A model generated the notes under the pieces. It worked only from the letters and a program-made list of their open reading frames with translations. It did not search any database and was not told the origin of the DNA. A DNA stretch of 41,101 nt, from positions 1 to 41,101 of the forward strand of contig JACPZS010000228.1 in assembly GCA_016195385.1 (NCBI GenBank), written 5' to 3'. Both the position numbers and the translations under genes were made by a program. Positions 9,431-17,849 of the stretch are shown here, piece after piece (positions within the stretch are counted from its first letter, which is position 1; the number at the start of each line of letters is the position of its first letter). This DNA comes from Verrucomicrobiota bacterium. Its GTDB lineage: Bacteria > Verrucomicrobiota > Verrucomicrobiia > Limisphaerales > JACPZS01.

Positions 9431-10156
9431 CTACCGCCGCCCATCGTACCATATACCGCAGGACTCTCGTTTCTTAAGTGTGCCTCCCAGCCCCAGCACG
9501 CTGCGAGCGAGAAACCACAAGTATTCCCGCGACGAGTAGAGGTGCATCTTGCGGGCGGAGGTCTTGAGCGGATGCCGGTTCAAAATCACCACGCGCTGAC
9601 GCCGGGACTTCGCCAGCGTGTTCAAACGCCGGCTGAATTCAATTTCCTCCGCCACGAACAGTTCGTGGCTGAAACCGCCCAGCTCCCGAAACGCTTCCGT
9701 TCGGGAAAAAATGAATGACCCCGCCATCCACCGCCGCCAACGGCTGAGAGAGTTCCAACCGCGCGTCAGCGTGGCCGCCCAGCCAATCGCTTCGTCCAGT
9801 TCCACGGTCGCGCCGCCGCCGAGACAATCGCCCGTCTCGATTTGTGCCGCCACATCGGCCAGCAAGCCGGCGCTGGGAAACGAATCCGCATCCACGAACA
9901 AAAGCCAGTCGCCCGTGGCCGCCGCCGCGCCCGTGTTGCGCGCGCGGGAGATTTGATTAACCGGCTCGAAGACCACGCGTGCTCCCTGGGCGCGCGCGAG
10001 ATTCGCCGTTTCATCCGTCGAGTTGTTGTCGCAAACTACAATTTCGTATTTCCAGCCGCGTCGCTCGAAAGCGACGGCCGCCGCCCGGATGGATGAAAGC
10101 GAGCGCTCGATGAGCTTCGCTTCGTTGAAGGCGGGCACGACGACCGAGATTTTCAA
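9431..10156 (-). CDS. Family 2 glycosyltransferase
   Basis: A 241-residue cytoplasmic protein with the GT-A fold of GT2 enzymes. It opens with ISVVVPAFNEAKLIERSL, has the nucleotide-binding acidic stretch VVCDNNSTDETA, the SRARNTGAAAATGDWL segment and the metal-binding DXD-type motif FVDADS. An acceptor-side motif FVAEEIEFSRRL (ED-like) follows. The donor and acceptor sugars cannot be read from the sequence; cell-wall, lipid or exopolysaccharide glycosylation are all possible. It is divergent from the next gene with about 50 bp between the starts. Confidence 0.88.
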   Translation of the reverse strand: MKISVVVPAFNEAKLIERSLSSIRAAAVAFERRGWKYEIVVCDNNSTDETANLARAQGARVVFEPVNQISRARNTGAAAATGDWLLFVDADSFPSAGLLADVAAQIETGDCLGGGATVELDEAIGWAATLTRGWNSLSRWRRWMAGSFIFSRTEAFRELGGFSHELFVAEEIEFSRRLNTLAKSRRQRVVILNRHPLKTSARKMHLYSSREYLWFLARSVLGLGGTLKKRESCGIWYDGRR

Positions 10157-10205
10157 GCGATTGTATTTTTCATGGCCAGCGTTACGCTAGGGCAAAGCAA
10201 TTCAC

Positions 10206-10781
10206 ATGGCCAACCAAGTTTCGACCTTCGATCCCGCCGCGTTCAAGCAACTCCTCGCCACGCCGACGTTGCCCGATCTCGGCCCTGGTCCGCGCGCCGG
10301 CGTGGAACGACTGGATGCCTTGCAGCAGCGACTCAATACCTTTTTCGCCAAGTGCCGATGCGCGCCGGCCCGCCGCGAGTTGCTGCGCGGCGCGGCGTTG
10401 CTCTGGCACGACCACCACGATGCCGCGCACGAATTCGCGCAACGAGATGCGTCCGCCGAGGGAAGTTTTCTGCACGGGATTCTCCATCGGCGCGAGCCGG
10501 ATTACGCCAACGCCAGATACTGGTTCCACCGTGTCGGCCATCATCCTTGCTTCGGCGTGATTGCCGAAAAAGTGGCCGAATTGATCGCGGACAATCCTGA
10601 CCGCGAACCGGAAATCGAACTCCTGCCCCGTGGCCACTGGGATCCGTTCGCCTTCATCGACGCCTGCGAAGCGGCCGCCTTGCTGCCATTGGCCGATCCG
10701 CGGCGCAAGTTGCTCCAGGAAATTCAAGCCATCGAATTTGACGCGTTGGTGGAGCATCTCGGCCGCCACTCTCAGGGCTGA
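10206..10781 (+). CDS. Conserved hypothetical protein
   Basis: A 191-residue soluble protein with no signal peptide or membrane helix. It contains a His/Asp-rich central part: LLWHDHHDAAHEFAQ, then GSFLHGILHRREPDYANARY, then HRVGHHP. The LHRREPDY...YW.RVG.HP stretch looks family-specific; I believe similar proteins occur in other environmental bacteria, without known function. The clustered His and Asp could bind metal, but that is a guess. ATG 10206 gives the whole conserved region. Confidence 0.75.
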   Translation: MANQVSTFDPAAFKQLLATPTLPDLGPGPRAGVERLDALQQRLNTFFAKCRCAPARRELLRGAALLWHDHHDAAHEFAQRDASAEGSFLHGILHRREPDYANARYWFHRVGHHPCFGVIAEKVAELIADNPDREPEIELLPRGHWDPFAFIDACEAAALLPLADPRRKLLQEIQAIEFDALVEHLGRHSQG

Positions 10782-11066
10782 ACTAGAGCCCGATGAAACT
10801 CCAAAGCCATCCCCGAGACTCGTCAAATGCATCCGGAATGTGGCCTTGCGCCTCGATTTGGTGGACTCCGTTGGGGGCGATTGTGTGAGCTAACGCGACG
10901 CACCGCGGATGACGTGGGGTGTCTCCATCCGACTACAACCATGAAACATAACAGGGGATCAATTCGAGTGGATTCGGCGAGACTCACTGGCAAAGGGGGG
11001 TTGGGCCCTATTAATAGCCAAATTGAGGCCGTTGAAACAGTTGACCTGTCGAAGCAAGACAATGGC

Positions 11067-12266
11067 GTGCGATCAAGCAAACTGCTTCAGCATACCAAAC
11101 TGCGCGTTTTGATAGCGGTTGGATTTTATTGTTTGTGCGCAACTGATGGTTCTTCTGGAGGGTCACCCGCTCCGCCAGACGGCGTTCAGTTGACAATTAC
11201 TGCACCAACCAACGAAGTTGTTATCGCTGCATCATCCGGTTTCACATTCACAACAGCGTTTAATTATCTATTGATCACAAACGTTTCCGTTAAGTTCTAC
11301 GTGGGAACCAACTTTGTGGGAAACGCAGACCATTCGCCGTTCTCAGTTGTCGTGACCAACCTAGCTGAAGGGCGCTACCAACTCAACGCCAGGACAGATG
11401 TAATTGCCTATCTTGGCACACGAGTAGAGGCGCCTCCTGTCTTCATCACCATCGGCAAGACGAACAACAATCCCCCGGTAGTAAGTTTGAAACAAATCGA
11501 ATTCGGCGTCCTTTATTTGCCTTCCGTTGTTCGCCTGGATGCCCAGGCTAGCGATAGCGACGGGTACATCACTCAAGTCGAGTTCTACAATCGCACACTC
11601 GCCTTCACCAATTTGCTTGGTGTGGTCCGTTCTCCACCTTTTACGATGATCTGGAGCAATTCTGTGACTAGCGATGGAGGTTATTTTTTTTATGCACGCG
11701 CCACGGACAATTTGGGGACAGCGATTCAATCGCGCGATGTGGGTATTGGATTCACGCTGGTTCAACCGCCCAACAATCGGCCGGCCATCGATGTCGTTCT
11801 TCCTGGTGAAGGTGAAGAAGTCAGTCTGAGATCCCCGGTGGTTATCCAAGCCAGAGCGCGGTATCTGGATAACAACATTAACCCGGTGGATTTCTACACG
11901 GGAACCAACTTGATCGGGAGTGCCCTTGGCCCGCTTTATTTTCTAATCGTCAGCAATTTGCCCCCAGGAAAACACACACTGTCGGCTGTGGCCAGAGACT
12001 TGCAAGGCAATGAAGGCAGCGGAGGAACCAAAATGATCACGATAAAAGGAGTGCAACTGAGTTCGCCGAAACTGACTTCCTCACAGGGGCTTGAGTTTGA
12101 TGCGCAATTTTATCCGCCGGGATCATTGACCCTACAAATCACAACCAACTTGGTGGATTGGGTTTCGTTGAGCACGAACCGGGTGAGCGGCAGTTCCTTC
12201 CATTTCGCCGATCCCGGCAGCACCAACTATTTTCAAAGGTATTACCGCGTGCTGCTGGGGCCGTAG
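11067..12266 (+). CDS. Secreted Ig-fold repeat protein
   Basis: About 399 residues from GTG 11067. The frame is open from 10827, but only the GTG start places a signal-like segment (TKLRVLIAVGFYCLCATDG) near the N-terminus, so the longer start is less likely. Three Ig-like beta domains follow, each with the bacterial pattern of A-x-DSDG or NLPPGKHTLSAVA followed by VEFY/VKFY-G-T-N, and then a C-terminal module (LQITTNLVDW at 12132-12161, YYRV near the end). Such proteins are usually surface or secreted binding proteins. Base composition is visibly AT-richer than in the neighbours (37% GC in the 60 bases from 11221), which suggests transfer or different constraint. Confidence 0.75.
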   Translation: MRSSKLLQHTKLRVLIAVGFYCLCATDGSSGGSPAPPDGVQLTITAPTNEVVIAASSGFTFTTAFNYLLITNVSVKFYVGTNFVGNADHSPFSVVVTNLAEGRYQLNARTDVIAYLGTRVEAPPVFITIGKTNNNPPVVSLKQIEFGVLYLPSVVRLDAQASDSDGYITQVEFYNRTLAFTNLLGVVRSPPFTMIWSNSVTSDGGYFFYARATDNLGTAIQSRDVGIGFTLVQPPNNRPAIDVVLPGEGEEVSLRSPVVIQARARYLDNNINPVDFYTGTNLIGSALGPLYFLIVSNLPPGKHTLSAVARDLQGNEGSGGTKMITIKGVQLSSPKLTSSQGLEFDAQFYPPGSLTLQITTNLVDWVSLSTNRVSGSSFHFADPGSTNYFQRYYRVLLGP

Positions 12267-12449
12267 CCGTCTCTGCCGAGCTTGGCCACGTATGGCGGCA
12301 AAGGTCTCACGATGCAGAGCGGCAGCCTTGCTGGTTATTTCGCTTTGATCGAAGCGGCAACACTCTGCTTGCGCCGGCCAACACTCCAACGATATGGTCG
12401 CCAAACGAGCTTTGACATCATAACGAAATCACGCGCCAACCAGGTCCTG

Positions 12450-12776
12450 ATGGTTGGACTTGCCATCCTCGGCGTTGCGGTTTTTATCCTCGGCTCGCGG
12501 GTGCTGACGAGTGTGGGGGTTCCTTTCCAGGCCGCCTTCAAAAAAATTCAGGCTGGCATGTCCGAGGCAGAGGTTGTTGCAGGACTAGGCACCCCGGACG
12601 AGAAGTCAGCGCAGTTCAGGCTCGGCCAGTACGCTGGATTTGAGAAAGAGTACGCGCGCGCCGCCGACAGCGGCTCTTCCTATTACCTGATTTGGAACAA
12701 GGGTGTCGATGTTGTTTACACGGTCGGGTTCGACAACGCTGGACGGGTGACCATGAAGGCCGGTGGAGGCACATGA
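12450..12776 (+). CDS. Small membrane-anchored BamE/SmpA-like protein
   Basis: A 108-residue protein from ATG 12450; the frame is open from 12282 but the upstream part looks non-coding. The N-terminus is one hydrophobic helix (MVGLAILGVAVFILGSRVL), followed by a short domain with the SmpA/OmlA pattern: FKKIQAGMSEAEVVAGLGTP, then YLIWNKGVDVVYTVGFD and NAGRV at the end. BamE is a lipoprotein of the outer-membrane protein assembly complex, but no lipobox Cys is present here, so this is a fold-level match and not proof of a Bam role. Confidence 0.65.
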   Translation: MVGLAILGVAVFILGSRVLTSVGVPFQAAFKKIQAGMSEAEVVAGLGTPDEKSAQFRLGQYAGFEKEYARAADSGSSYYLIWNKGVDVVYTVGFDNAGRVTMKAGGGT

Positions 12777-12864
12777 GGATGCTGCCATCAACGAAACAGG
12801 CGTAGCATTGATCGGTGGCGGCGCGGCGAGGGGATTTTTTACGGTGGGTTCGGCAGCAAAATAG

Positions 12865-14400
12865 TCAGGCCCGGCTTTGGGCGGTCGCATCGACCAACGC
12901 GGCGACCAGACCGTCGATGGTGTGTTCGCGGGGTTCGAGCGCGGCCTCCAGACCAAGGGCGGTGATCGCCTTGGTTGTCTCCGGTCCGATGGAGGCCAGT
13001 TTGAGTGCGGGAAACTTTTGCAGCAGCTTCGGCAAATCCAGGCGCGCGTGGAAATTCTCGACCGTCGAACTGCTGGTGAACGTGATCCAGTCCGCACCCG
13101 CGTCCATTAGTTTGGCCATCGCGCCGGTGGTGTCGTCGGTTTCGGGAACGGTGCGATAGCAGGCGACGTCATCGACAATCGCGCCCAGCGCCTCCAATTC
13201 CTGGGGGAGTTCGGGGTTCGCGACTTCAGCGCGCAGCAGGAGGATTTTCAAATTCTCAATGGTTTCGTACGCGGCGAAGGCCTGGCTGATTTTGCTCGCG
13301 ACGTATTCCTCCGGCATCAAGTCCACTTTCAGATGCAGTTCCTTGAGCTTGGCCGCCGTCGCCGGGCCTACCGCCGCGATGCGCGGGCCGCCAATGTCGC
13401 GCAAATCCTCGAAGCCTTTGAAAAAGTAGTCGAAGAAGGCGGTCACTCCATTCGGGCTGGTGAAGACGATCCAGTCGTAGGAATTCAGGCCCAGCAGGGC
13501 ATCCTTCAAATCGCTCACGTCAGTCGGCGCCGTGATTTTGATGGTGGGAATTTCAAGGACGTCCGCGCCCAATTCGCCGAGTCGCTTGGAAAGCTGGCTG
13601 GCTTGCTCGCGCGTGCGCGTCACGACGATGCGTTGACCGAACAGCGGACGTTTTTCAAACCAGTTTAGTTTGGCGCGCAAGTTTACGACGCTGCCGATGA
13701 TGGTCACCGCCGGGGCGGTGAATTTGGTTTCCGCGACGATGGCACCGATGGTGGCAAGCGTACCGGTGATGGATTGTTGCTGGCCGGTGGTGCCCCAGCG
13801 CACGAGCGCCACGGGCGTGTCCGCCGCCATACCGTGCGTGACGAGTGACGCGGCGATCTGCCCGATGCGCTCGACGCCCATCAGGATGATTTTGGTTCCG
13901 GGCGTGCGGGCCACTTGTGCCCAGTCGATGTTCGATTCTTCTTTGGTTGGATCCTCGTGCCCGGTGAGCACGAGGAAACTGGAACAATGCTCGCGATGCG
14001 TAATCGGGATGCCGGCGTAATTGGCCGCCGCGACAATCGACGAAATCCCCGGCACGACCTCAAAGGGAATTTTCGCCGCCGCCAATTCTTCTGCTTCCTC
14101 GCCGCCGCGTCCGAAGACGTAAGGATCGCCGCCTTTCAAGCGCACGACGCATTGACCGGCTTTCGCACGGGCGACGAGCAGTGCGTTTAATTCATCCTGC
14201 GGAATCGCGTGATCACGCGAGCGTTTGCCGCCGTAAATAATTTCCGCCGACTTCGGCGCGAGGCGCAGCAAGTTCGGGTTGACGAGCGCGTCGTACACGA
14301 CGACGTCCGCGCGGGCGAGCAACTCCGCGCCGCGCAGAGTCAGCAGACCGGCATCGCCCGGTCCCGCGCCCACGAGATAGACTGTGCCTTTGGATTTCAT
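12865..14400 (-). CDS. cobA-hemD: Fused uroporphyrinogen-III C-methyltransferase and uroporphyrinogen-III synthase
   Basis: 511 residues from the ATG at 14400; 13 upstream codons are in frame but not conserved. Residues about 1-250 are a SAM-dependent methyltransferase of the CobA type: GTVYLVGAGPGDAGLLTLRG, GGDPYVFGRGGEE and the VVPGISS loop. It makes precorrin-2 from uroporphyrinogen III. Residues about 258-505 are HemD-like, with VTRTREQASQLSKRLGELGA, VFTSPNGVTAFF, VGPATAAKL and FTSSSTVENF; this part closes hydroxymethylbilane to uroporphyrinogen III. The fusion couples the branch point to siroheme, cobalamin or haem d1 synthesis. It has no CysG-type dehydrogenase domain. No other tetrapyrrole gene is in the window. 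Confidence 0.93.
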   Translation of the reverse strand: MKSKGTVYLVGAGPGDAGLLTLRGAELLARADVVVYDALVNPNLLRLAPKSAEIIYGGKRSRDHAIPQDELNALLVARAKAGQCVVRLKGGDPYVFGRGGEEAEELAAAKIPFEVVPGISSIVAAANYAGIPITHREHCSSFLVLTGHEDPTKEESNIDWAQVARTPGTKIILMGVERIGQIAASLVTHGMAADTPVALVRWGTTGQQQSITGTLATIGAIVAETKFTAPAVTIIGSVVNLRAKLNWFEKRPLFGQRIVVTRTREQASQLSKRLGELGADVLEIPTIKITAPTDVSDLKDALLGLNSYDWIVFTSPNGVTAFFDYFFKGFEDLRDIGGPRIAAVGPATAAKLKELHLKVDLMPEEYVASKISQAFAAYETIENLKILLLRAEVANPELPQELEALGAIVDDVACYRTVPETDDTTGAMAKLMDAGADWITFTSSSTVENFHARLDLPKLLQKFPALKLASIGPETTKAITALGLEAALEPREHTIDGLVAALVDATAQSRA

Positions 14401-14576
14401 CCTGATTGGTGCTGCTGAATCTTGAATAAGTGCAAACAACCGCCGTTCAAATCGGATTCAACTCGAACTCCGAAATGGAAATGAGCAGTTGGTACCGAGT
14501 GCCGCCACGGAGACAGTCTCACGATACTTTCGCCCTAAGTTCAACGATGGCGGTCGCCACTCGCTGCGGCACATGG

Positions 14577-15014
14577 TTAGGCGGCACGGTTGTCATGATG
14601 AATAATGGGCCAATGCTGATCGACCTTCTGTTTGATTGTGTCCGCCACCACTACGACTAGCCAACCGAATCCCCAGCCGAACAAAATGGCGACGAAAAGG
14701 AGGCCGGGTGGCTCGGGAGAAGGCCACCCATACGTTTTGAAATAAGTGGCGTAGAAAAAGAAGAAACCCAACTCACCGAGAACGAACATGAGCCAACCGA
14801 GAAAAATCCCGGCCCGACGGTAGCCGTGAAACACAGCCCAGAACGGCAAGGCGATCATGGGCATGTGGCTGACGAGCGTCAACACGCAGAACATCAATGC
14901 ACCAGGGCAAGCACGGCCCATCAGCAAAGTGATGCCGAAGAACAAGACGGGCGTGCCAATCAAGCTCCATGCGAGTGTGTTTCGTTTTGTGGCGTTGCTC
15001 ATGCGGCCTAACAT
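14577..15014 (-). CDS. Four-helix membrane protein linked to TIR/AAA gene
   Basis: A 145-residue protein with four predicted membrane helices (about residues 15-35, 39-62, 68-92 and 103-125) and a short polar His-containing tail (HWPIIHHDN). No family motif is recognised. The start at 15014 lies 6 bp after the stop of the TIR/AAA gene, and a GTGAG sequence overlapping that stop could serve as ribosome site; an alternative ATG is at 15002. The spacing implies cotranscription. A role as membrane partner or effector of the TIR/AAA protein is inference from the gene pair only. Confidence 0.68.
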   Translation of the reverse strand: MLGRMSNATKRNTLAWSLIGTPVLFFGITLLMGRACPGALMFCVLTLVSHMPMIALPFWAVFHGYRRAGIFLGWLMFVLGELGFFFFYATYFKTYGWPSPEPPGLLFVAILFGWGFGWLVVVVADTIKQKVDQHWPIIHHDNRAA

Positions 15015-15020
15015 TCTGGC

Positions 15021-16610
15021 TCACAGCAAGTGCCGTTTGAGATAAATCGCGTAAAGTTCGCAGCGCGGTTTGGCGTCACGCGCGGTCTCGCCGATGATCA
15101 AGCCGGCCGTGCGGAGGCGATAAAAACTTTCCGGCGTGGGGCAGGGGTCGCCGAGCAGCACGCCGCGCATCACGTTGCAGAGGTCGTTATCTTTCGCCAA
15201 GGAAACGAGCAGACGTCGCAGGTGATCGCCGTAGATGCCTTCGTCGCGATCCGCCTGCTGTTCGAGCGCTGGCAGTTCCATTTTTTGCGTGACCATCTCG
15301 TAAAGGCCGCGCCGCACGAGGTATGGCTGGCCGCCCACGAGCCGGATGTAGCTGGCGAGTTCGCCGGCGTTTTTCAATGGCGACTTGTGGCGTCGGTTCA
15401 GCTCGGCCACTTGTTCAGGCTTGAAATCTTCCAGCGTCAACCGTGTGCCGATGTTAAAAGGCGACTGGTTCATGTCCGTGATGAACAGGTGCGCTTCGGT
15501 CGCGTAGGCGATGATGAGCGTCAAGCCCGCCCACGGCCCGGTTGGGTCGAGAGAACGTTCGTTGTGCCAGGAGCGAAACAGGCCGAAGACCTCGCTGCCG
15601 AACTGGCAGGTGAAAAGGCGATCCACTTCGTCCATTCCCCAAACGAGCGGCGCGTTGAGCGACGCGAGGACGGCTTTGCGCAAGTAGCGTTCGAAGTTGA
15701 CGTTCGGGCCGCGCCGTTCGTCCCACGTGTCTTGCGGATACGTGGAAAGCTGGAGTTGTTCGGCCAACGATTCCGCCAGCGTGAAGTAGAGCGACTCGGG
15801 TGACTCAAGCTGCGACACGTTGAGTTTCTGGAAATCCGTGAGCACGACTTTGGCGCCGCGCTCGCGCGCGGATTGCAGGCCGCGGGCGAGCATCGAGGTC
15901 TTGCCCATCTGGCGCGCGCCTTTGATGAGGATGATGCTGTCGTAGCGCGCGACGGCGGTTTGCAAATCGGCATCCTGCGGGCGGACGAGGTAATACGCCG
16001 AGTGCAAGGGCACGGCACCGCCAATCGGTTCGAGGGCCGACGGGATATTAGGGGCGGGCGTCACGACGCGCACAGCGGGTTTGGGCCGTGCGCTGACGCG
16101 CTCGGCGAGACGCACCGGCGTGGGCTTCGGCGCGGGTTCCGCGGGCTGGGCGGGAGCAATCGCGCGAAGTTTTGCGACCAGTTCGGTGATGACGCGCGGG
16201 CTGTCCTCGGAGTTATTCCACATCAACGCGGCCAGCGAATCAATCATCTGGCCAAGCAATTCCGGCAGCGGCCCGTCATAATTCACGCGGATGGGAAAAA
16301 GATGCGGCCGGCCATTGTTGATTTGCGCGGCTTCGTGGACCAGTTCGACTTCGTAGGCAATCATCTCGCTTTGCGAAGAACTGTGCGAGAGCAGCGGAAT
16401 CACCGCGTCCGCGCTGCGAAGCTGCCGCTCGATCTCCTTGGCCCATTCGACGCCGACGCTCAGATGCTTGTCCGTGAAAACCTGAAAGCCCGCCGCCGCG
16501 AGCTGTGTTTCCAGCACATGCGCCAGTTCTTCGTCCAGGGGCATGTAGCGCTTGTGCAAAATCGCAATGCGCAGACCCGGCGCGGCGTGATGGATCAAAT
16601 TCTCACTCAT
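15021..16610 (-). CDS. TIR domain protein with AAA-like (AAA_35) ATPase domain
   Basis: 529 residues from the ATG at 16610 (MSENLIHH). Residues about 13-150 are a TIR domain: [40 protein letters not shown] and [22 protein letters not shown], with Glu87 in the position of the NADase glutamate of many bacterial TIRs. A Pro/Ala-rich linker (about 150-195) leads to an AAA-like domain of the PF14516 type: [11 protein letters not shown], Walker A GARQMGKT (231-238), Walker [10 protein letters not shown] (322-330), [14 protein letters not shown] and [15 protein letters not shown]. Such STAND-like arrangements couple sensing and oligomerisation to a TIR effector. No canonical defence neighbours are visible besides the small membrane gene 6 bp downstream. 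Domain calls are firm, the role is inferred. Confidence 0.87.
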   Translation of the reverse strand: MSENLIHHAAPGLRIAILHKRYMPLDEELAHVLETQLAAAGFQVFTDKHLSVGVEWAKEIERQLRSADAVIPLLSHSSSQSEMIAYEVELVHEAAQINNGRPHLFPIRVNYDGPLPELLGQMIDSLAALMWNNSEDSPRVITELVAKLRAIAPAQPAEPAPKPTPVRLAERVSARPKPAVRVVTPAPNIPSALEPIGGAVPLHSAYYLVRPQDADLQTAVARYDSIILIKGARQMGKTSMLARGLQSARERGAKVVLTDFQKLNVSQLESPESLYFTLAESLAEQLQLSTYPQDTWDERRGPNVNFERYLRKAVLASLNAPLVWGMDEVDRLFTCQFGSEVFGLFRSWHNERSLDPTGPWAGLTLIIAYATEAHLFITDMNQSPFNIGTRLTLEDFKPEQVAELNRRHKSPLKNAGELASYIRLVGGQPYLVRRGLYEMVTQKMELPALEQQADRDEGIYGDHLRRLLVSLAKDNDLCNVMRGVLLGDPCPTPESFYRLRTAGLIIGETARDAKPRCELYAIYLKRHLL

Positions 16611-16744
16611 AAAACAAATTCGGGCTGAATGTCTGCCGCGAGGATAGGAGCAGCCTTCGCCGCTTTTCAACTGATTTCGCTGGCGAAGAGTTGCAAAAAG
16701 TTTTTCGGAGTTTACCTCGCGCTGCGCGCTGAATAACCTCGCTC

Positions 16745-17818
16745 ATGCTCATCTTTGACGCCCATCTCGACCTTTCGATGAACGCGCTGGAATGGAACCG
16801 CGACTTGACGCGGCCCATCGACGAAATCCGCCAGCGCGAAGAAGGACAGAAGGACAAACCCGATCGTGGACGCGGCACCGTCTGTCTTCCGGAAATGCGC
16901 CGGGGCAACGTCGGACTGTGCGTGGCCACGCAGATCGCCCGCCATGTCAAACCAACGAATCGCCTGCCCGGCTGGCATTCGCCCGAACAGGCCTGGGCGC
17001 AAACACAAGGTCAACTCGCCTGGTATCGAGCGATGGAAGATCGCGGCGAGATGGTTCAAATCGCCAGTCGCGTCGCGCTCGAAAAACATCTGGAACTCTG
17101 GGAGGGCAGGGGACCAGAGCCGCCGTCGCAGCCCATCGGCTACATTCTCAGTCTCGAAGGCGCGGATTCCATCGTGACGCTCTGTCACCTCGAACGCGCC
17201 CACGCTGAGGGTTTGCGCGCGATCGGTCCGGCGCACTACGGCCCCGGCACTTATGCGCAAGGCACGGACGCGACTGGCGGCATCGGCGTGCGCGGCCGTG
17301 AACTGCTTCAAGAAATGGATCGGCTCGGCATCATTCTCGACGCGACGCACCTTTGTGACGACAGCTTTTGGGAAGCGCTGGATTGCTTTCAAGGGCCGGT
17401 GTGGGCGAGCCATCAAAATTGCCGCTCGCTCGTGCCCCACAACCGCCAGTTCTCCGACGAACAAATCAAGGTGCTCATCGGACGCGGCGCGATCATCGGC
17501 GGCGCGCTGGACGCATGGATGCTCGCGCCCGGCTGGGTGCGCGGCCAGACGACGCCGGAAAGCGCGGGCGTCAAGCTGGACAGCCTGATTGATCACATTG
17601 ATCACATTTGCCAGCTTGCCGGCAACGCGCGTCATTGCGGACTCGGCACGGATCTCGACGGTGCCTTTGGCCGGGAACAAGCTCCGGCCGACCTGGACAC
17701 GATTGCGGATTTGTCACTCTATCCGGCGCTGTTGCGCGCGCGTAGCTTCGGCGAAGCCGACATTGCCGGCATCATGCACGGGAATTTTGTTCGGTTCTTG
17801 AAGTCGGCGTGGAAATAA
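16745..17818 (+). CDS. Membrane dipeptidase, peptidase family M19
   Basis: A 357-residue protein of the renal dipeptidase family. Metal-site residues are visible in order: His7 and Asp9 (DAHLDL), Glu138 (LSLEGAD), His202 (DATHLCDD), His223 (WASHQNCRSL) and Asp303 (GLGTDLDG). The DATHL and ASHxN segments are diagnostic. M19 enzymes are zinc-dependent and hydrolyse dipeptides, in some cases D-amino-acid dipeptides. No signal peptide is present, so it is probably cytoplasmic. It is divergent from the TIR/AAA gene with 134 bp between the starts and converges on ligA. Confidence 0.92.
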   Translation: MLIFDAHLDLSMNALEWNRDLTRPIDEIRQREEGQKDKPDRGRGTVCLPEMRRGNVGLCVATQIARHVKPTNRLPGWHSPEQAWAQTQGQLAWYRAMEDRGEMVQIASRVALEKHLELWEGRGPEPPSQPIGYILSLEGADSIVTLCHLERAHAEGLRAIGPAHYGPGTYAQGTDATGGIGVRGRELLQEMDRLGIILDATHLCDDSFWEALDCFQGPVWASHQNCRSLVPHNRQFSDEQIKVLIGRGAIIGGALDAWMLAPGWVRGQTTPESAGVKLDSLIDHIDHICQLAGNARHCGLGTDLDGAFGREQAPADLDTIADLSLYPALLRARSFGEADIAGIMHGNFVRFLKSAWK

Positions 17819-17849
17819 TTGCCAGGGGCAAATTCAACACTAACGCGGC

